From positions 620,001 through 684,000 of the forward strand of contig CM074146.1 of the NCBI GenBank assembly GCA_037178625.1: 64,000 nucleotides of DNA. Reading direction: 5' to 3'. Origin of the DNA: Skeletonema tropicum (lineage: Eukaryota; Bacillariophyta; Thalassiosirophyceae; Thalassiosirales; Thalassiosiraceae). Below, piece by piece: positions 9,401 through 18,740 of the stretch. Positions within the stretch are counted from its first letter, which is position 1. Each line of letters starts with the position of its first letter. The position numbers and the translations under genes were made by a program. The notes under the pieces were generated by a model. That model saw only the letters and a program-made list of their open reading frames with translations, made no database searches and was not told where the DNA came from.

Positions 9401-11780
9401 CTGATGAAGGAGCACTAGACACCGATGGATTCATCGACGGAGTCGAAGATGGTTGTCCACTTGGCTCTGATGAAGGAGCACTAGACACTGATGGATTCAA
9501 CGACAGAGTCGAACCACTTCCACAATAGCAGCAATTTTCTGTTGCTGGTCCCATATCTCCTGCAAAGGCGTCAGCTAAAGAACACAAGTCATAGACTTTA
9601 TACACTTCACACCCAGAACCATACCCATCCTTCCAGTTGGGCTTGTCGAAACATGACTTTGTCGAAGATGGTTGTGCACTTGGCTCTGATGAAGGAGCAC
9701 TAGACACCGATGGATTCAACGAAGGAGTCGAAGATGGTTGTCCACTTGGCTCTGATGAAGGCGCACTAGATACTGATGGATTCAACGAGGGAGCTGAAGA
9801 TGGTTGTGGACTTGGTTCAGACGAAGGCGCACTAGAAACCGATGGATTCAACGACGGAGTCGAACCACTTCCACAATAGCAGCAATTCTCTGTTGCTGGT
9901 CCCATATCTCCTGCAAAGGCGTCAGCTAAAGAACACAAGTCATAGACTTTATACACTTCACACCCAGAACCATACCCATCCTTCCAGTTGGGCTTGTCGA
10001 AACATGACTTTGTCGAAGATGGTTGTGCACTTGGCTCTGATGAAGGAGCACTAGACACCGATGGATTCAACGAAGGAGTCGAAGATGGTTGTCCACTTGG
10101 CTCTGATGAAGGCGCACTAGATACTGATGGATTCAACGAGGGAGCTGAAGATGGTTGTGGACTTGGTTCAGACGAAGGCGCACTAGAAACCGATGGATTC
10201 AACGACGGAGTCGAACCACTTCCACAATAGCAGCAATTCTCTGATGCTGGTCCCATATCTCCTGCAAACGCGTCAGCTGAAGAACACAAGTCATAGACTT
10301 TATACACTCCACACCCAGAACCATACCCATCCTTCCAGTTGGGCGTATCCAAACAGAATTCTGGAGGAGTAGATGAAATTGATGAAACCGATGGGGAGCT
10401 TGATGGAGAACTTGTCGGAGAGGTTGAAGGAGTATCTGAGGACTTTGTTGGGGTGATTGTAAATGTCGGAGAGTTGATGGGAGAGAGAGATACACCTGCA
10501 CCTCCACAATAGCAGCAATTCTCTGATGCTGGGCCCATATCTCCTGCATATTGGTCGGTATTGAGACATTTAGAACTTGGCAATATATATTTTTCATACC
10601 AATCACACCCATCACCAAAACTATCCTTCCAGTTGGGCGTATCCAAACAGAACTCTGGAGGATTAGATGAAATTGATGAAATCGATGGAGAGCTTGATGG
10701 AGAACTTGTCAGAGAGGTTGAAGGAGTATCTGAGGACTTTGTTGGGGAGATTGTGATTGTCGGAGAGTTGATGGGAGAGAGTGGGAGTGAAACACCTGCA
10801 CCTCCACAAGAGCAACAATTTTCTGTTGCTGGGCCCATATCTCCTGCCATTGCGTCACCAAGGGAACATAATTCAAATTTTTCATACACTTCACATTTCC
10901 AACCATTTTTATCCTTCCAGTTGGGCGTATCCGAACAGAACTCTGGAGTGGGAGGAAGAGAAAAACCTTTACCTCTACAAATGCAGCAATTCTCTGTTGC
11001 TGGGCCCATGTCTCCTGCCATCAAGGCAGCGTGAGTACACACATCAAATACATCATATTCTACATAGATATCACACCCAAAACCAGACGAATCTTTCCAG
11101 TTGGGCGTGTCCAAACATGTCGTCACTGACCTCAATTCGTCGAATTTCATACGACGCTGATTGCTAGTTGTAGATGCAGCAGGTGCGAAGATGGGAGGCG
11201 GCGCAACAATCGACACTGGCAATGGACTCATAATAAATTCGGCTTCAGGCGATGCTGCATTATCATCATCCGAGAGATGTTCCCTTTGCCTTTCACGAAG
11301 GTATCTTGATGCAAGCGGCGGGAATGCTGGAGGAGCTAACCTCTGCTCCTCCGACCCACCAATTTGATGAATGAACGAGAGCGAGAAAATCAACGCGACA
11401 ATGGAGCGAAATGCGATCAACTTTAGTGAAATAAAGCCGCCAGCACTTTCCTGTTTGCGAGGTTTCTTCTTCTTGCTCTTCGCCGCCAATTTTTCCTCCT
11501 TCGTCTTCGTTGCGGCGACCATATCTTTCAACTGCTGATCAGACGCCGCATCATCAGATGATTCAACTGCATGATGCCCGGCTGTCGCTGCCGCTGCTCT
11601 CTCGTCGTCGTCGAGGAAGCGAGATAGCAGTTCTTTCATAAGATCCTCCTTCAACTTCAAAGCTTCGGCCAACTGGTTATTATTTTCGAGCGTCATGACT
11701 TCCTGCAAAATTTCTTCGATGATTTGGATACGACGCCACTCTTTGACGGCGGCGGGGGAAGGGAGCGTAGTGATGTCCAT
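6423..11780 (-). CDS. Type II membrane protein with six-Cys modules and Ser/Pro-rich 22-residue repeats (unit 1)
   Basis: An uninterrupted frame of 1785 codons from ATG at 11780. Residues 1-60 are charged and helical with a UVR/coiled-coil look. A Lys-rich cluster (~100-110) precedes one hydrophobic segment (~116-139), so by the positive-inside rule the N-terminus is cytoplasmic and the rest extracellular. Outside are eight complete modules and one truncated module with the pattern C-x-D-x-PNWKD-x2-G-x2-C, Y-x2-Y, C, then AGDMGPA-x-ENCC-x-C (six Cys, probably three disulfides). They are linked and followed by long arrays of a 22-residue repeat based on PSLNPSVSSAPSSEPSGQPS. Ser/Thr/Pro arrays are probably glycosylated, giving a mucin-like stalk; a cell-wall or adhesion role is inferred. 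The truncated module (codons read from about 8300-8370) runs straight into repeat sequence, which shows internal recombination. Confidence 0.85.
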   Translation of the reverse strand: MDITTLPSPAAVKEWRRIQIIEEILQEVMTLENNNQLAEALKLKEDLMKELLSRFLDDDERAAAATAGHHAVESSDDAASDQQLKDMVAATKTKEEKLAAKSKKKKPRKQESAGGFISLKLIAFRSIVALIFSLSFIHQIGGSEEQRLAPPAFPPLASRYLRERQREHLSDDDNAASPEAEFIMSPLPVSIVAPPPIFAPAASTTSNQRRMKFDELRSVTTCLDTPNWKDSSGFGCDIYVEYDVFDVCTHAALMAGDMGPATENCCICRGKGFSLPPTPEFCSDTPNWKDKNGWKCEVYEKFELCSLGDAMAGDMGPATENCCSCGGAGVSLPLSPINSPTITISPTKSSDTPSTSLTSSPSSSPSISSISSNPPEFCLDTPNWKDSFGDGCDWYEKYILPSSKCLNTDQYAGDMGPASENCCYCGGAGVSLSPINSPTFTITPTKSSDTPSTSPTSSPSSSPSVSSISSTPPEFCLDTPNWKDGYGSGCGVYKVYDLCSSADAFAGDMGPASENCCYCGSGSTPSLNPSVSSAPSSEPSPQPSSAPSLNPSVSSAPSSEPSGQPSSTPSLNPSVSSAPSSEPSAQPSSTKSCFDKPNWKDGYGSGCEVYKVYDLCSLADAFAGDMGPATENCCYCGSGSTPSLNPSVSSAPSSEPSPQPSSAPSLNPSVSSAPSSEPSGQPSSTPSLNPSVSSAPSSEPSAQPSSTKSCFDKPNWKDGYGSGCEVYKVYDLCSLADAFAGDMGPATENCCYCGSGSTLSLNPSVSSAPSSEPSGQPSSTPSMNPSVSSAPSSEPSGQPSSTPSMNPSVSSAPSSEPSGQPSLAPSLNPSVSSAPSSEPSGQPFSTPSMNPSVSSAPSSEPSEQPSSTLSLNPSLSSAPSSEPSAQPSSAPSLNPSVSSAPSSEPSGQPSFTPSFNPSVSSASSSEPFAQPSSTKSCFDKPNWKDGYGSGCGLYKVYDLCSLADAFAGDMGPATENCCYCGSGIVSLPSTNSPNLSSPPPSSILSLNPSVSSAPSSEPSGQPSTTPSLNPSVSSAPSSEPSGQPSSTPSMNPSVSSAPSSEPSGHTSSTPSMNPSLSSAPSSEPSGHTSSTPSLNPSVSSAPSSEPSGHPSSTPSMNPSVSSAPSSEPSGQPSSTKSCFDKPNWKDGYGSGCEVYKVYDSLNPSVSSAPSSEPSAQQYSTKSCFDKPNWKDGYGSECGFYKVYDLCSLADAYAGDMGPATENCCYCGSGSVSLPPANSPNLSIPPPSLAPSLNPSVSSAPSSEPSTQPSTTPSLNPSVSSAPSSQPIAQPSSSPSLNPSVSTSPSSGPSKQPSSTPSMNPSLSIAPSYEPSGQPSSTPSLNPSVSSAPFSEPSGQPSSTPSLNPSVSSAPSSEPSVQPSSTPSLNPSVSSAPSSKPSAQPSSTPSLNPSVSSTPSSEPSGQPSLAPSLNPSVSTSPSSEPSEQPSSTPSMNPSVSSAPSSEPSVQLSSTPSMNPSVSSAPFSEPSGPPSLSPSLNPSVSSAPSSEPSGQPSLAPSLNPSVSTSPSSEPSEQPSSTPSMNPSVSSAPSSEPSVQLSSTPSMNPSVSSAPFSEPSGQPSLSPSLNPSVSSAPSSEPSVQPSLSPSLNPSVSTSPSSEPSGQPSSTSSLNPSVSIAPSSEPSAQPSLAPSLNLNPSGSTSPSSEPSGPPSSSPSLNPSVTSAPSSEPSAEPSSTPSLNPSLSSAPSSEPSAQPSLAPSLNPSASIAPSSEPSAQPSSSPSLNPSVSTSPSSEPSGQPSSTPSLNPSVSSASSSEPRQLPSISLQPSTK
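6470..10230 (-). repeat. Coding 66-bp minisatellite (unit 1)
   Basis: The Ser/Pro arrays are a DNA minisatellite of 66-bp period (22 codons), interrupted by the Cys-rich modules. Period variants keep the frame. The same tract read on the plus strand gives long open frames rich in Asp, Gly and Glu, which I treat as a by-product of the repeat's codon composition. Such a tract is expected to change length by slippage and unequal exchange, and the copy number indeed differs between the three units. Confidence 0.9.
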
Positions 11781-12240
11781 GATAATAATTCGAGCGATTG
11801 AGGTAATAAGTAGCCGATGATGTATTTGATGTTGTTAATATGTTCTGAATGCAGCATAGCCATGCAGCTTTTATACATAGCCAATTCGCAATTTGAAATG
11901 GGAGTTCTCAATCTCAATCTCGTGAAGACAGCGTAGCCGTAGCCATGCAGCATAGCCAATTCGCAATTTGAATGGGAGTTCTCAACAGGGCAGTTCGCAG
12001 TTCTCAATCTCGTGAAGACAGCTTTACTTACCATGTACAAAGTAAGTACTGATGTATTTGATTGAAATGAAATGGTTTTTGGTACTCGATTCTGTCTTTT
12101 GCGGTATTTGTAGTCATAAGTAAGCAGTACATACATAGTCTTCTTCGAGCTAAGTACGACATTCTGGCGCAGAATACGGCAGCGCACGGCGGACATAAGT
12201 AGGTGAAACTTCTTCCTCAAGCACAACTAACCTAAAGCCC
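11781..12240. other. 5' region of the large gene, unit 1/unit 2 junction
   Basis: Upstream of the ATG at 11780. Nearly identical to 23250-23740. It contains imperfect direct repeats of a segment with CATAGCCAATTCGCAATTTGAA and AGTTCTCAATCTCGTGAAGACAGC-like blocks (about 11885-12025). It lies between divergently transcribed genes (the large gene leftwards, the next unit's PDZ-like gene rightwards), so promoters for both may be here, but no core element is recognisable. Confidence 0.4.
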
Positions 12241-12248
12241 CACACGTC

Positions 12249-12462
12249 TAGGCGTATCGGGATAGTGGGCGCTTTTCATACCCTCTTGTGGGCGGTGCCC
12301 ACGTGGGGCCCACAACTGCAAAAAATCAGGTGAAAATGTGCTAAAATGCGGGCAAAACACCCAAATATCGACACAAAATCACCCAAAATCTCCCGTCAAG
12401 CCTCCTGTCAAACCAGTCCCTCGTGTGGGCACGCCCCCCCGCCTACTATCCCGATACGCCTA
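12249..12462. mobile_element. 214-bp hAT-like MITE with 8-bp target duplication (unit 2)
   Basis: Terminal inverted repeats begin TAGGCGTATCGGGATAG and end with the complement. The 8-bp CACACGTC flanks both sides (12241-12248 and 12463-12470). Unit 1 has a single CACACGTC at the equivalent place (near 455), the empty site. An 8-bp duplication is the hallmark of hAT transposition. There is no coding capacity, so it is a non-autonomous element. The same insertion is at 23751-23964 in unit 3. Confidence 0.85.
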
Positions 12463-12499
12463 CACACGTCACGGCCACAGCAGAAGAATCCGCCACACA

Positions 12500-13390
12500 A
12501 ACATCAAACATCTCAACCAAATAATCGCCGTCGTCGATTCATTTCTGTCGGCTCATCGAGATCTGCAGCGACCACCCAACTGGCTACCGATGTCGGCTCT
12601 ACCATTGTTTCATCTCGAGTTTCGTTTCTAAAGAGTTCGACATTTTTTGATCCCAAGATTTATTATCGAAGCGATCAAGAGGTGGCGGCGGCGCAGAGGA
12701 GGAGAATGGCGACACCGATAATAATAATCATCATGACGATGTCACTGTAGAAATCAACGACATGAAGCACTGGGAAATCCAACTGCAAGATCCACCCATT
12801 ACAACTAACCAACAACAAGACGACAGTAGCGCTCCAAAAAAGAAGACGCTACGTCAAAAACTCCATCAAAGCAAACTCGGCACAGCACTCAAACTCAACA
12901 AATCTCAATCACACTTGATCATTCAAAACTTTGAAGGTCTATTCGACTACTCAAGCATACAAAGCGGTGACTCTCTCCTTTCCATCAACAAACACACCAT
13001 CGATCCAACCATCACCAATGCTACACAAGCACGGCGCTTCATGGACCATGCATCCAAAACGAAGGTATACTCAACATCATCACTGAAAATCCACATGGCG
13101 ACGATATCATACTCCACATTACAGTCATCAAACCACGTCGTGATATGGATTACACCGAATTGGGCCTAATGGTATGGAATTGGCCATATTTGTGTGTACA
13201 TCAAATTAAGGAGGGGAGTATCTTTGAGCATACGCCGATACGGGAGATGGATCAGATTGCTGCGATTAATGATATTGATTGTAGTAAGATGAGAGAGGGG
13301 GGGTTTGCGCAGTGTGTGGCGGAGTTGCCGGTGGAGTTGACGATTAGTTTGGTGAGGAGGAAGCATCGATATAGTGGATCGTTCAAGTAG
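12500..13390 (+). pseudogene. Two-PDZ-domain-like gene, frameshifted copy (unit 2)
   Basis: Same gene as at 612-1385. The N-terminal frame that is closed in unit 1 is open here (from before 12520 to 12750) but then shifts: about two bases are gained around 12682-12697 relative to unit 1, ending that frame at 12750. From the ATG at 12762 the first PDZ-like domain is in frame until one base is lost in the GGACCATGC motif near 13047 (unit 1 has GGACCAATGC), ending at 13169. The second PDZ-like domain (13145-13390) is in a third frame. A functional two-domain protein cannot be made without frame correction. Confidence 0.7.
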
Positions 13391-13851
13391 TATGTAGTGA
13401 GAGTGAGGATTATTTGTGTCTGTGATGGATTAGATTGATGGCTGGTTAGTAGGTGGCTAGTCTCGGCTGCCTCTCAATTGGAGGCAGAATAAGATTGTTA
13501 GAGGAATTTGAGCTTGTCGAGCGTGTCTTGGTCGTAGAATGTGTTGTTAGATGAATCCTTTAGGAGTAAATCGATCAAAATGACATTGAATTACATCGTC
13601 ATCATCGCTCTGCAAACTGCTGCTTCCAGTGAGCTTTCGGCGTTGACGGGAGCACTCTAGACGTTGCACATCGGCATCGGTCACAGCAGACTCTTTTGCT
13701 CCGTTCCGACATTCCAGGGTCAAATTCGCCTGAAAACTATAACAAAGACTACCACTCATGCAATCTCTAATTTCACATATAATATTTATCCTAATAAATC
13801 TCTGCTTCATTACAGCTCTGCCTCTTTGACGCCCTCACATTCAATGACTTG

Positions 13852-14350
13852 TTAAGAATCGGATGCATCTGCATCGGCATCTGCATTTGCAACTGCAGCT
13901 ACTTCTCCTCTTGTCTCCTCCAATTCATTCTGCATCACAGGGTATTCTAATCTCCTCTCTCCTTTCCCGATGACTTGTTCCCTCATCTCAAACACAGTCT
14001 CATCTTTCTCGAGTCGATTCAAGTCTTCTACTTCATCCGCTGAACCATCCCTTGCTGAATCCCTCTCCGAACTATCATCTTCCAATTGAGCTGTTTGCGT
14101 AGTCAAGCTTTCACTGGGCGGGCTGTGACTTCGAGGGATTGATTGCACCAGAGAATCTTGAGTTATTGTGGTACTATCCCAATGCTCATTGTCATTGCAA
14201 TATTGTCGTTTTGCCTTGCCACCTGATCCCTCTGAAGCATGAGCTCCTTCTGCTGAGATACAAGATCCTTCTGTTGAGACGCAATCTGCGTCTGTTGATT
14301 ATCGATCACCTCCTGCTGAGAATCAATCTGCACCCTCTGACGTTGGCAGC
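13852..14350 (-). pseudogene. Coiled-coil protein gene, unit 2 copy
   Basis: The 3' half is best preserved here: 13852-14148 encodes PRSHSPP followed by an acidic, Glu/Asp/Arg-rich helical tail that ends in alternating Ala-Asp residues. The 5' coiled-coil half (about 14165-14340) is in another frame and stops with TAA in place of the link to the tail. Combining copies suggests an original protein of at least ~150 residues with a Gln-rich coiled coil followed by an acidic helix. No family was recognised. Confidence 0.5.
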
Positions 14351-14511
14351 TTCACAACAGCATAGATTTCGTCGGATCATAAATACGCGAGGATGCCCGA
14401 TAAACTTGCAACAACTTGTTTTTCTTGAAATGCTCTCACACGACTAGCTCCTATTTACGTTGAAATGCTAGCAAAAAAGCGCCTTTTCCCAAGGAGCGAG
14501 CAGAGCTAGAG

Positions 14512-14872
14512 TAAGGTTTTGGGTATTCGGCAGTCAAAATCCGAGATTCGGCAGTGATTCGGCAGTGGGGTGCAAAAAGTCCCATTTGACAGTCATTCCC
14601 AGTTGGAGATGGCCCCATCTGATAGCCATTCCCAGTTGGAGATGCTGAGCCGAAAAATATTTTCTCCTACAGATAATCACAAAATCATCCTTTTTATTGC
14701 AGTTTTGGATAGATCTATTACGGTAGAGTATGTAGAAATTTTTAATTATGAAAAAACACCTAATATTGACCAAGATATAAGGAAAACAGCTGAGTGCCGA
14801 AGAGTGCCCGGAGTGCCGAATATGGCCTCCGAAAAACGGCAAATCCGTCAGTGACGAATACCCAAAACCTTA
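14512..14872. mobile_element. 361-bp hAT-like MITE with 8-bp target duplication
   Basis: Terminal inverted repeats start TAAGGTTTTGGGTATTCG. The 8-bp AGCTAGAG is duplicated at 14504-14511 and 14873-14880. Units 1 and 3 lack the insertion (AGCTCTCTAGAG at the same spot). The end fits the YARNG consensus of hAT termini. Subterminal repeats of TTCGGCAGTG and of CATTCCCAGTTGGAGATG (twice, ~14593-14643) are typical transposase-binding-type repeats. No coding capacity. Confidence 0.85.
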
Positions 14873-15238
14873 AGCTAGAGAGACGACGGCATTTTTCTCA
14901 CACAGGCTGTGCGTGGGCTTTGCCTGAGTCGGGGGCGAGAAAGAGGAGAGAAAAAGAGGAGGAAAGTTCGTGGTCGCAGCTCATTGCAACAATTCTATCA
15001 CAGAATGCAATGAATCGTCACCATTCTTCTCGAATAGGTGACTGAAGTATCATCTAATTCAACTAGAGTCTACCACTGGATTTAATATCCAAAGCAGAGT
15101 CGATACGAGAGGAGTATGCGTAGTATTTCGCATCCAATAGGGACTCAGACTCAAGGTATTTTGAAGTAAGGCTCGAACTTTGTTACATTTCTATCAGCAT
15201 CGCCTGCAATTGGCTTGTATCATCCTCTAATCTTGTTG

Positions 15239-15786
15239 GAATGCCACACCATTTCCCTGATTCTTTCGAAAGGCACTCACAATAATCGCGAACGGGGAGG
15301 GACCCACGAAGCGCTCAAATCGAAATCTATCTGTCGAATCGCATGTTGTGGGTGAAATGGCAGGAAATCCGGCAGGAAATCCTTAAGTCGGAAACGAAAA
15401 AATTATTGCGGGAAGGAATTTTGTTAGGCGAAGTCATTGTTACATTTCGTTACCCAAAAAGTTCGAATCGTTACGAATGTTACAGCGATTCGTTTCGACA
15501 ATGATTTGTTTTCAATTTCAATTGATCGAGCGAGTAAAGCAATGCTGCCTGCTTGAGCAATGAAATGGCTAGCAATGCAAAAGAAAAAGATTTTATAGCT
15601 TTTAATAGCAACATACGAATCCGCCGCCGACCCCATCGCCTGCCTCTATCTCGCAGGCATGGGGGTTCGGTATTTGAAAATCAAATCAAAGATACCTGAG
15701 ATTACCGCTCATCGTCAGCTTCAGCTGCGTGCGCCTTAGTACTGCTTTATCTCTTCTCTTTTACTCGCACACGGTGCACTCTAGTT
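15239..15786. mobile_element. ~548-bp insertion of unknown type
   Basis: Units 1 and 3 read CTTGTTGCGAATGAAG without a break, whereas in unit 2 about 548 bp separate CTTGTTG from GTTGCAAATGAAG. A GTTG tetranucleotide is shared by both ends. No terminal inverted repeats are visible. Inside, a hairpin of about 13 bp (CCCCATCGCCTGC and its near-complement, ~15630-15665) stands out. The class of element cannot be assigned. Confidence 0.5.
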
Positions 15787-16741
15787 GCAAATGAAGTCTC
15801 TGTTTGCTGTTGAATCTTCAATGAGTTGGACACTGCTGCCCGGCAAGAGTTGAATAGCAGTATGTGTATTGTGCTTTCGTCGCTCAAATATTATGCATCG
15901 GTAAATAGTACACTCTTGAACCTTCCCCGTCGCCACCAAGACTCCAAATAGCATAAATATACTATTCTCATATATTGTTGGTGTTGGTGTTCATAGAAGA
16001 TGCTGCTTATTGCGTGTGAATGCATTTTGCTATGAGATGTGCCCGCTTCCGTACCATCCAACAACAACAAGTGTGGATGCACAAGACACAACAGTCTCGA
16101 AGCATCCATTGATGAATACAATGAATATGCTTCATTGCTTGTGCCTTTTCTCGGTGGTAGAGACGGCAACGTCGTTCGCCGTGTATGTTCTCATTGATGT
16201 CGAGCGACGATCAATATGTCGTTCATCACATGATGTGCGCTCCGTGCTCCTCACGCTTCCAGACGGCGAATCCATGACCACACCACTTCAGAGACAGATT
16301 CAGCATGCTGTATTGGAACCTCTCCAACAAAAATGTGTGTTTAGGCGAATAGAGATAGAGATAATAATAGATAGATACCTCCAAAAGATTGGTCTCTCAA
16401 GTTGTTGTCGATGACTATCATGGCATGTTGTTGTTGTTCCTGTGAAAAGAAAATATACCTCTCAGCAGTGAGTGTGTAGATTTGCAACCTTGTGGGTTGT
16501 TTATAGTATCACAATGCAGTAGAATCACCAGACACAGACACAGACACAGACTCAGAGTTCACAAGACAACACTTTCACTTCTGGTAGCAGTGGGTCTCCA
16601 TGAAACAAAGAAACTATCTCTCTGATATTGTGCATATTTAGTGGAGTGTACCGAAAAATAGAGACGTCTCTATTTTATTTTTAGAGACGTCTCTATTTTT
16701 TTTTAGAGACGTCTCTAAATACTTAGAGTATTTAGGTACAC

Positions 16742-16795
16742 ATCCCTAACCCTGACCCTAAAGTGACCCTAACCTATCCCTAACACTCATCCCCA
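16742..16795 (+). repeat. Degenerate telomere-like CCCTAA tract
   Basis: About 50 bp with five or six imperfect CCCTAA units (CCCTAACCCTGACCCTAAAG and following). It lies inside the left part of the transposon at 16644-20211, next to its palindromic end repeats, so it is an internal sequence and not a chromosome end. Confidence 0.55.
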
Positions 16796-17261
16796 GGTGA
16801 TTACATCAACAAACAACAATACAATACACCCATGATATTGCAATCCAACGCTACAATCATAAGCATGACGAAATTAATGCTGAAAGGTGTATTTACTCGA
16901 CGGTTTGGCTGAATCTGAATCTGTTCAAGTTCAAGTGTGCATTGGTAGTTTTTGCATATCTCTGTGAATATATAAACTATGACCATCAGTCCTGGTTTAT
17001 AAAGTACACCTTTGCAAGGGCTATCGAGAAGAAAAGCACCGGAAGAAGCGGTCGTCCTTTTGGTGGCAAACGCCGGCAGCACGAACAGTTGCAACAAAGT
17101 TCTTCGATTCGCTTGCATTTTATGTGTGGGCATCTTTGTGAGGGAGGGGGGAGTATTTGGAGGGGGATCCCCCTTCAAATAAATGGCGCCAACAGAAACG
17201 TCTCTAAAAATTTTTTAGAGACGCTTTTCCGTCTCTATTTTTCATTCGTCTCTAAAAATAC

Positions 17262-18736
17262 TAGAGGTTGGTCTCGTCTCGGTCTCGGCACTGTCCCGAG
17301 ATTCGAGCCGAGACAGGGTCCGTCGAGACGAGATCCCGGGATATCTCGAGATTTTCAATGAAGAAGGTTAGCAATGATTAAAAGGGGCAAAACCAACAAA
17401 TAACTATCTACTATGGACTCTTTAGACAACTTAGTACTCATTGTTCTGGCCAGCATCAATTGGATCCCCACTCTCATCCTTGTCCTCAAAAGAAGGAGGG
17501 AGTAGAAACTCATTCAAAGGGACATCTGGCATGAGTTCATCCCAATTTTTGCGGATGAGGCTTGTATTTTCTTCAACAAACATGATGCATCGATGCGGCA
17601 AGTAACAATGGGATCAATGCAAGATCGCTTTGCTGCAATTACTCTGGCTGCCCTGCTCCAGATTCTTTCCAAGGGAGCGGAAGTTGCTGGAATATCTCAC
17701 AGGTACTCTCGTGCAAGTGTTGCAAGTTCAGGGAATTGGTGAGCGATTTGTTTCCAACGCTTCAATGGATCATTAAACTTTCTTTCTCCATCTTGCATCG
17801 GCATTTGCTCCAGGAGTTCGTAAGCTGCAGCTGGGCTTCACATCGGATCCGAATATTGTCATCAGTCAATTCGACATCATTTGCTGCTGCATCGTCGTCG
17901 AAGTCAAATGCACCCAAGAAAGCGAAGCTCGTGTCTTCTGATTTAGAAGATACTTGCGGTACTGCAATACTTCCACCTTCACCACCATTATCATTTGTAT
18001 TTGTATTAGCCTACTTCTCGACATCAACCATAAGATCTTTGATGAGTTGCATCAACTTATTAGACAAGGTCGAGTCAATTCATATTCAATAATGGCAATG
18101 ATGTTCAATTACTACTTACCTTCAAAAGCCAGAACTGCATTACAATGAAGAACATGGTCTGTGCAATATGCATGCGCCCAATCCTCATGTGCTCCATTCA
18201 TACGGATTGCAAACTTTCTCAACTGCTTGTGTCCTGGTTCACTACACACGGATTATCACCCTTCCAATGTTGCAAATGCATTTGTCATCCCAATCTTCTT
18301 CGTCGCTCGAGGATTCCGATGGTTTTCGCTCTTTGCATTTGACATCATCGTCTTCGTCACCCGACGATTCCAACGATTCGTTCCTGCTGGCAGTAGAAGC
18401 TGCATCGGCATCGGTGATAGCATCGACCATGATTTCAGAATAGATGAAGATAATGAGTTGAATTTATCAAAAAAATAATCAAACTCCAATGAACAAGTCT
18501 TGTGAACGCACCCAACGGTGTCAAAGGGAGTCTTGTTATGATGTGAGATTGGAATCGTGCTGATGAAATCAGAAGCAGCCGCAGAAACGAATTGTTCTTC
18601 GTCATGGTTGGCTGTGAGAAAGTGATGACAAAAAATCCCGAAATGCTCCGAGACAGAGGGTGCCGAGACGAGACACCTGTCTCGACCCAAAAAATCCCGT
18701 CTCGTCTCGGTCGAGTCGAGACGAGACCAACCTCTA
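17262..18736 (-). mobile_element. hAT element, 1475 bp, inserted in the 9-bp-TSD transposon
   Basis: Inverted termini TAGAGGTTGGTCTCGTCTCG fit the YARNG hAT consensus, and AAAAATAC (8 bp) is duplicated at 17254-17261 and 18737-18744. The subterminal regions are rich in GTCTCG repeats. It contains a recognisable but decayed hAT transposase on the minus strand and is shorter than typical autonomous hATs (2.5-5 kb), so it is internally deleted. Confidence 0.85.
17560..18280 (-). pseudogene. hAT transposase remnant
   Basis: Read on the minus strand, ~18130-18245 encodes a patch ending in a TDHVLHCNAVLAFE motif, like the RNase-H-fold segment preceding a hAT's insertion domain, followed by a plausible splice donor (GTAAGTAG). 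Further on (~17580-17815) is the hAT C-terminal dimerisation region: W-K..FPELATLAREYL, then IPATSAPLERIWS. An in-frame TGA (plus-strand 17697-17699) splits these two motifs exactly where the family has an unbroken LAR-x-YL-x-IPATSAP run. The BED-type zinc finger and first catalytic region were not found. The gene is dead. Confidence 0.75.
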
Positions 18737-18740
18737 AAAA

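Larger units (their letters stand above)
320..12130. repeat. Tandem segmental duplication, unit 1
   Basis: First of three head-to-tail copies. The boundary sequence (CTTCTTCGAGC followed by a motif ending GGAGGTGAAACTTC) recurs near 320-420, 12135-12210, 23640-23710 and 36825-36910. Content in order: PDZ-like gene (+), decayed coiled-coil gene (-), spacer, long Ser/Pro-rich membrane-protein gene (-). The spacer and the 3' half of the large gene are nearly identical to unit 3. The 5' half of the large gene and its upstream region are nearly identical to unit 2. Confidence 0.85.

Noticed and set aside
6470..10230. CRISPR-like array
   Set aside because: Repeats are in direct coding register with no unique spacers, and the sequence is eukaryotic.
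16742..16795. Chromosome end
   Set aside because: The CCCTAA tract is short, degenerate and enclosed by transposon sequence with single-copy DNA on both sides.
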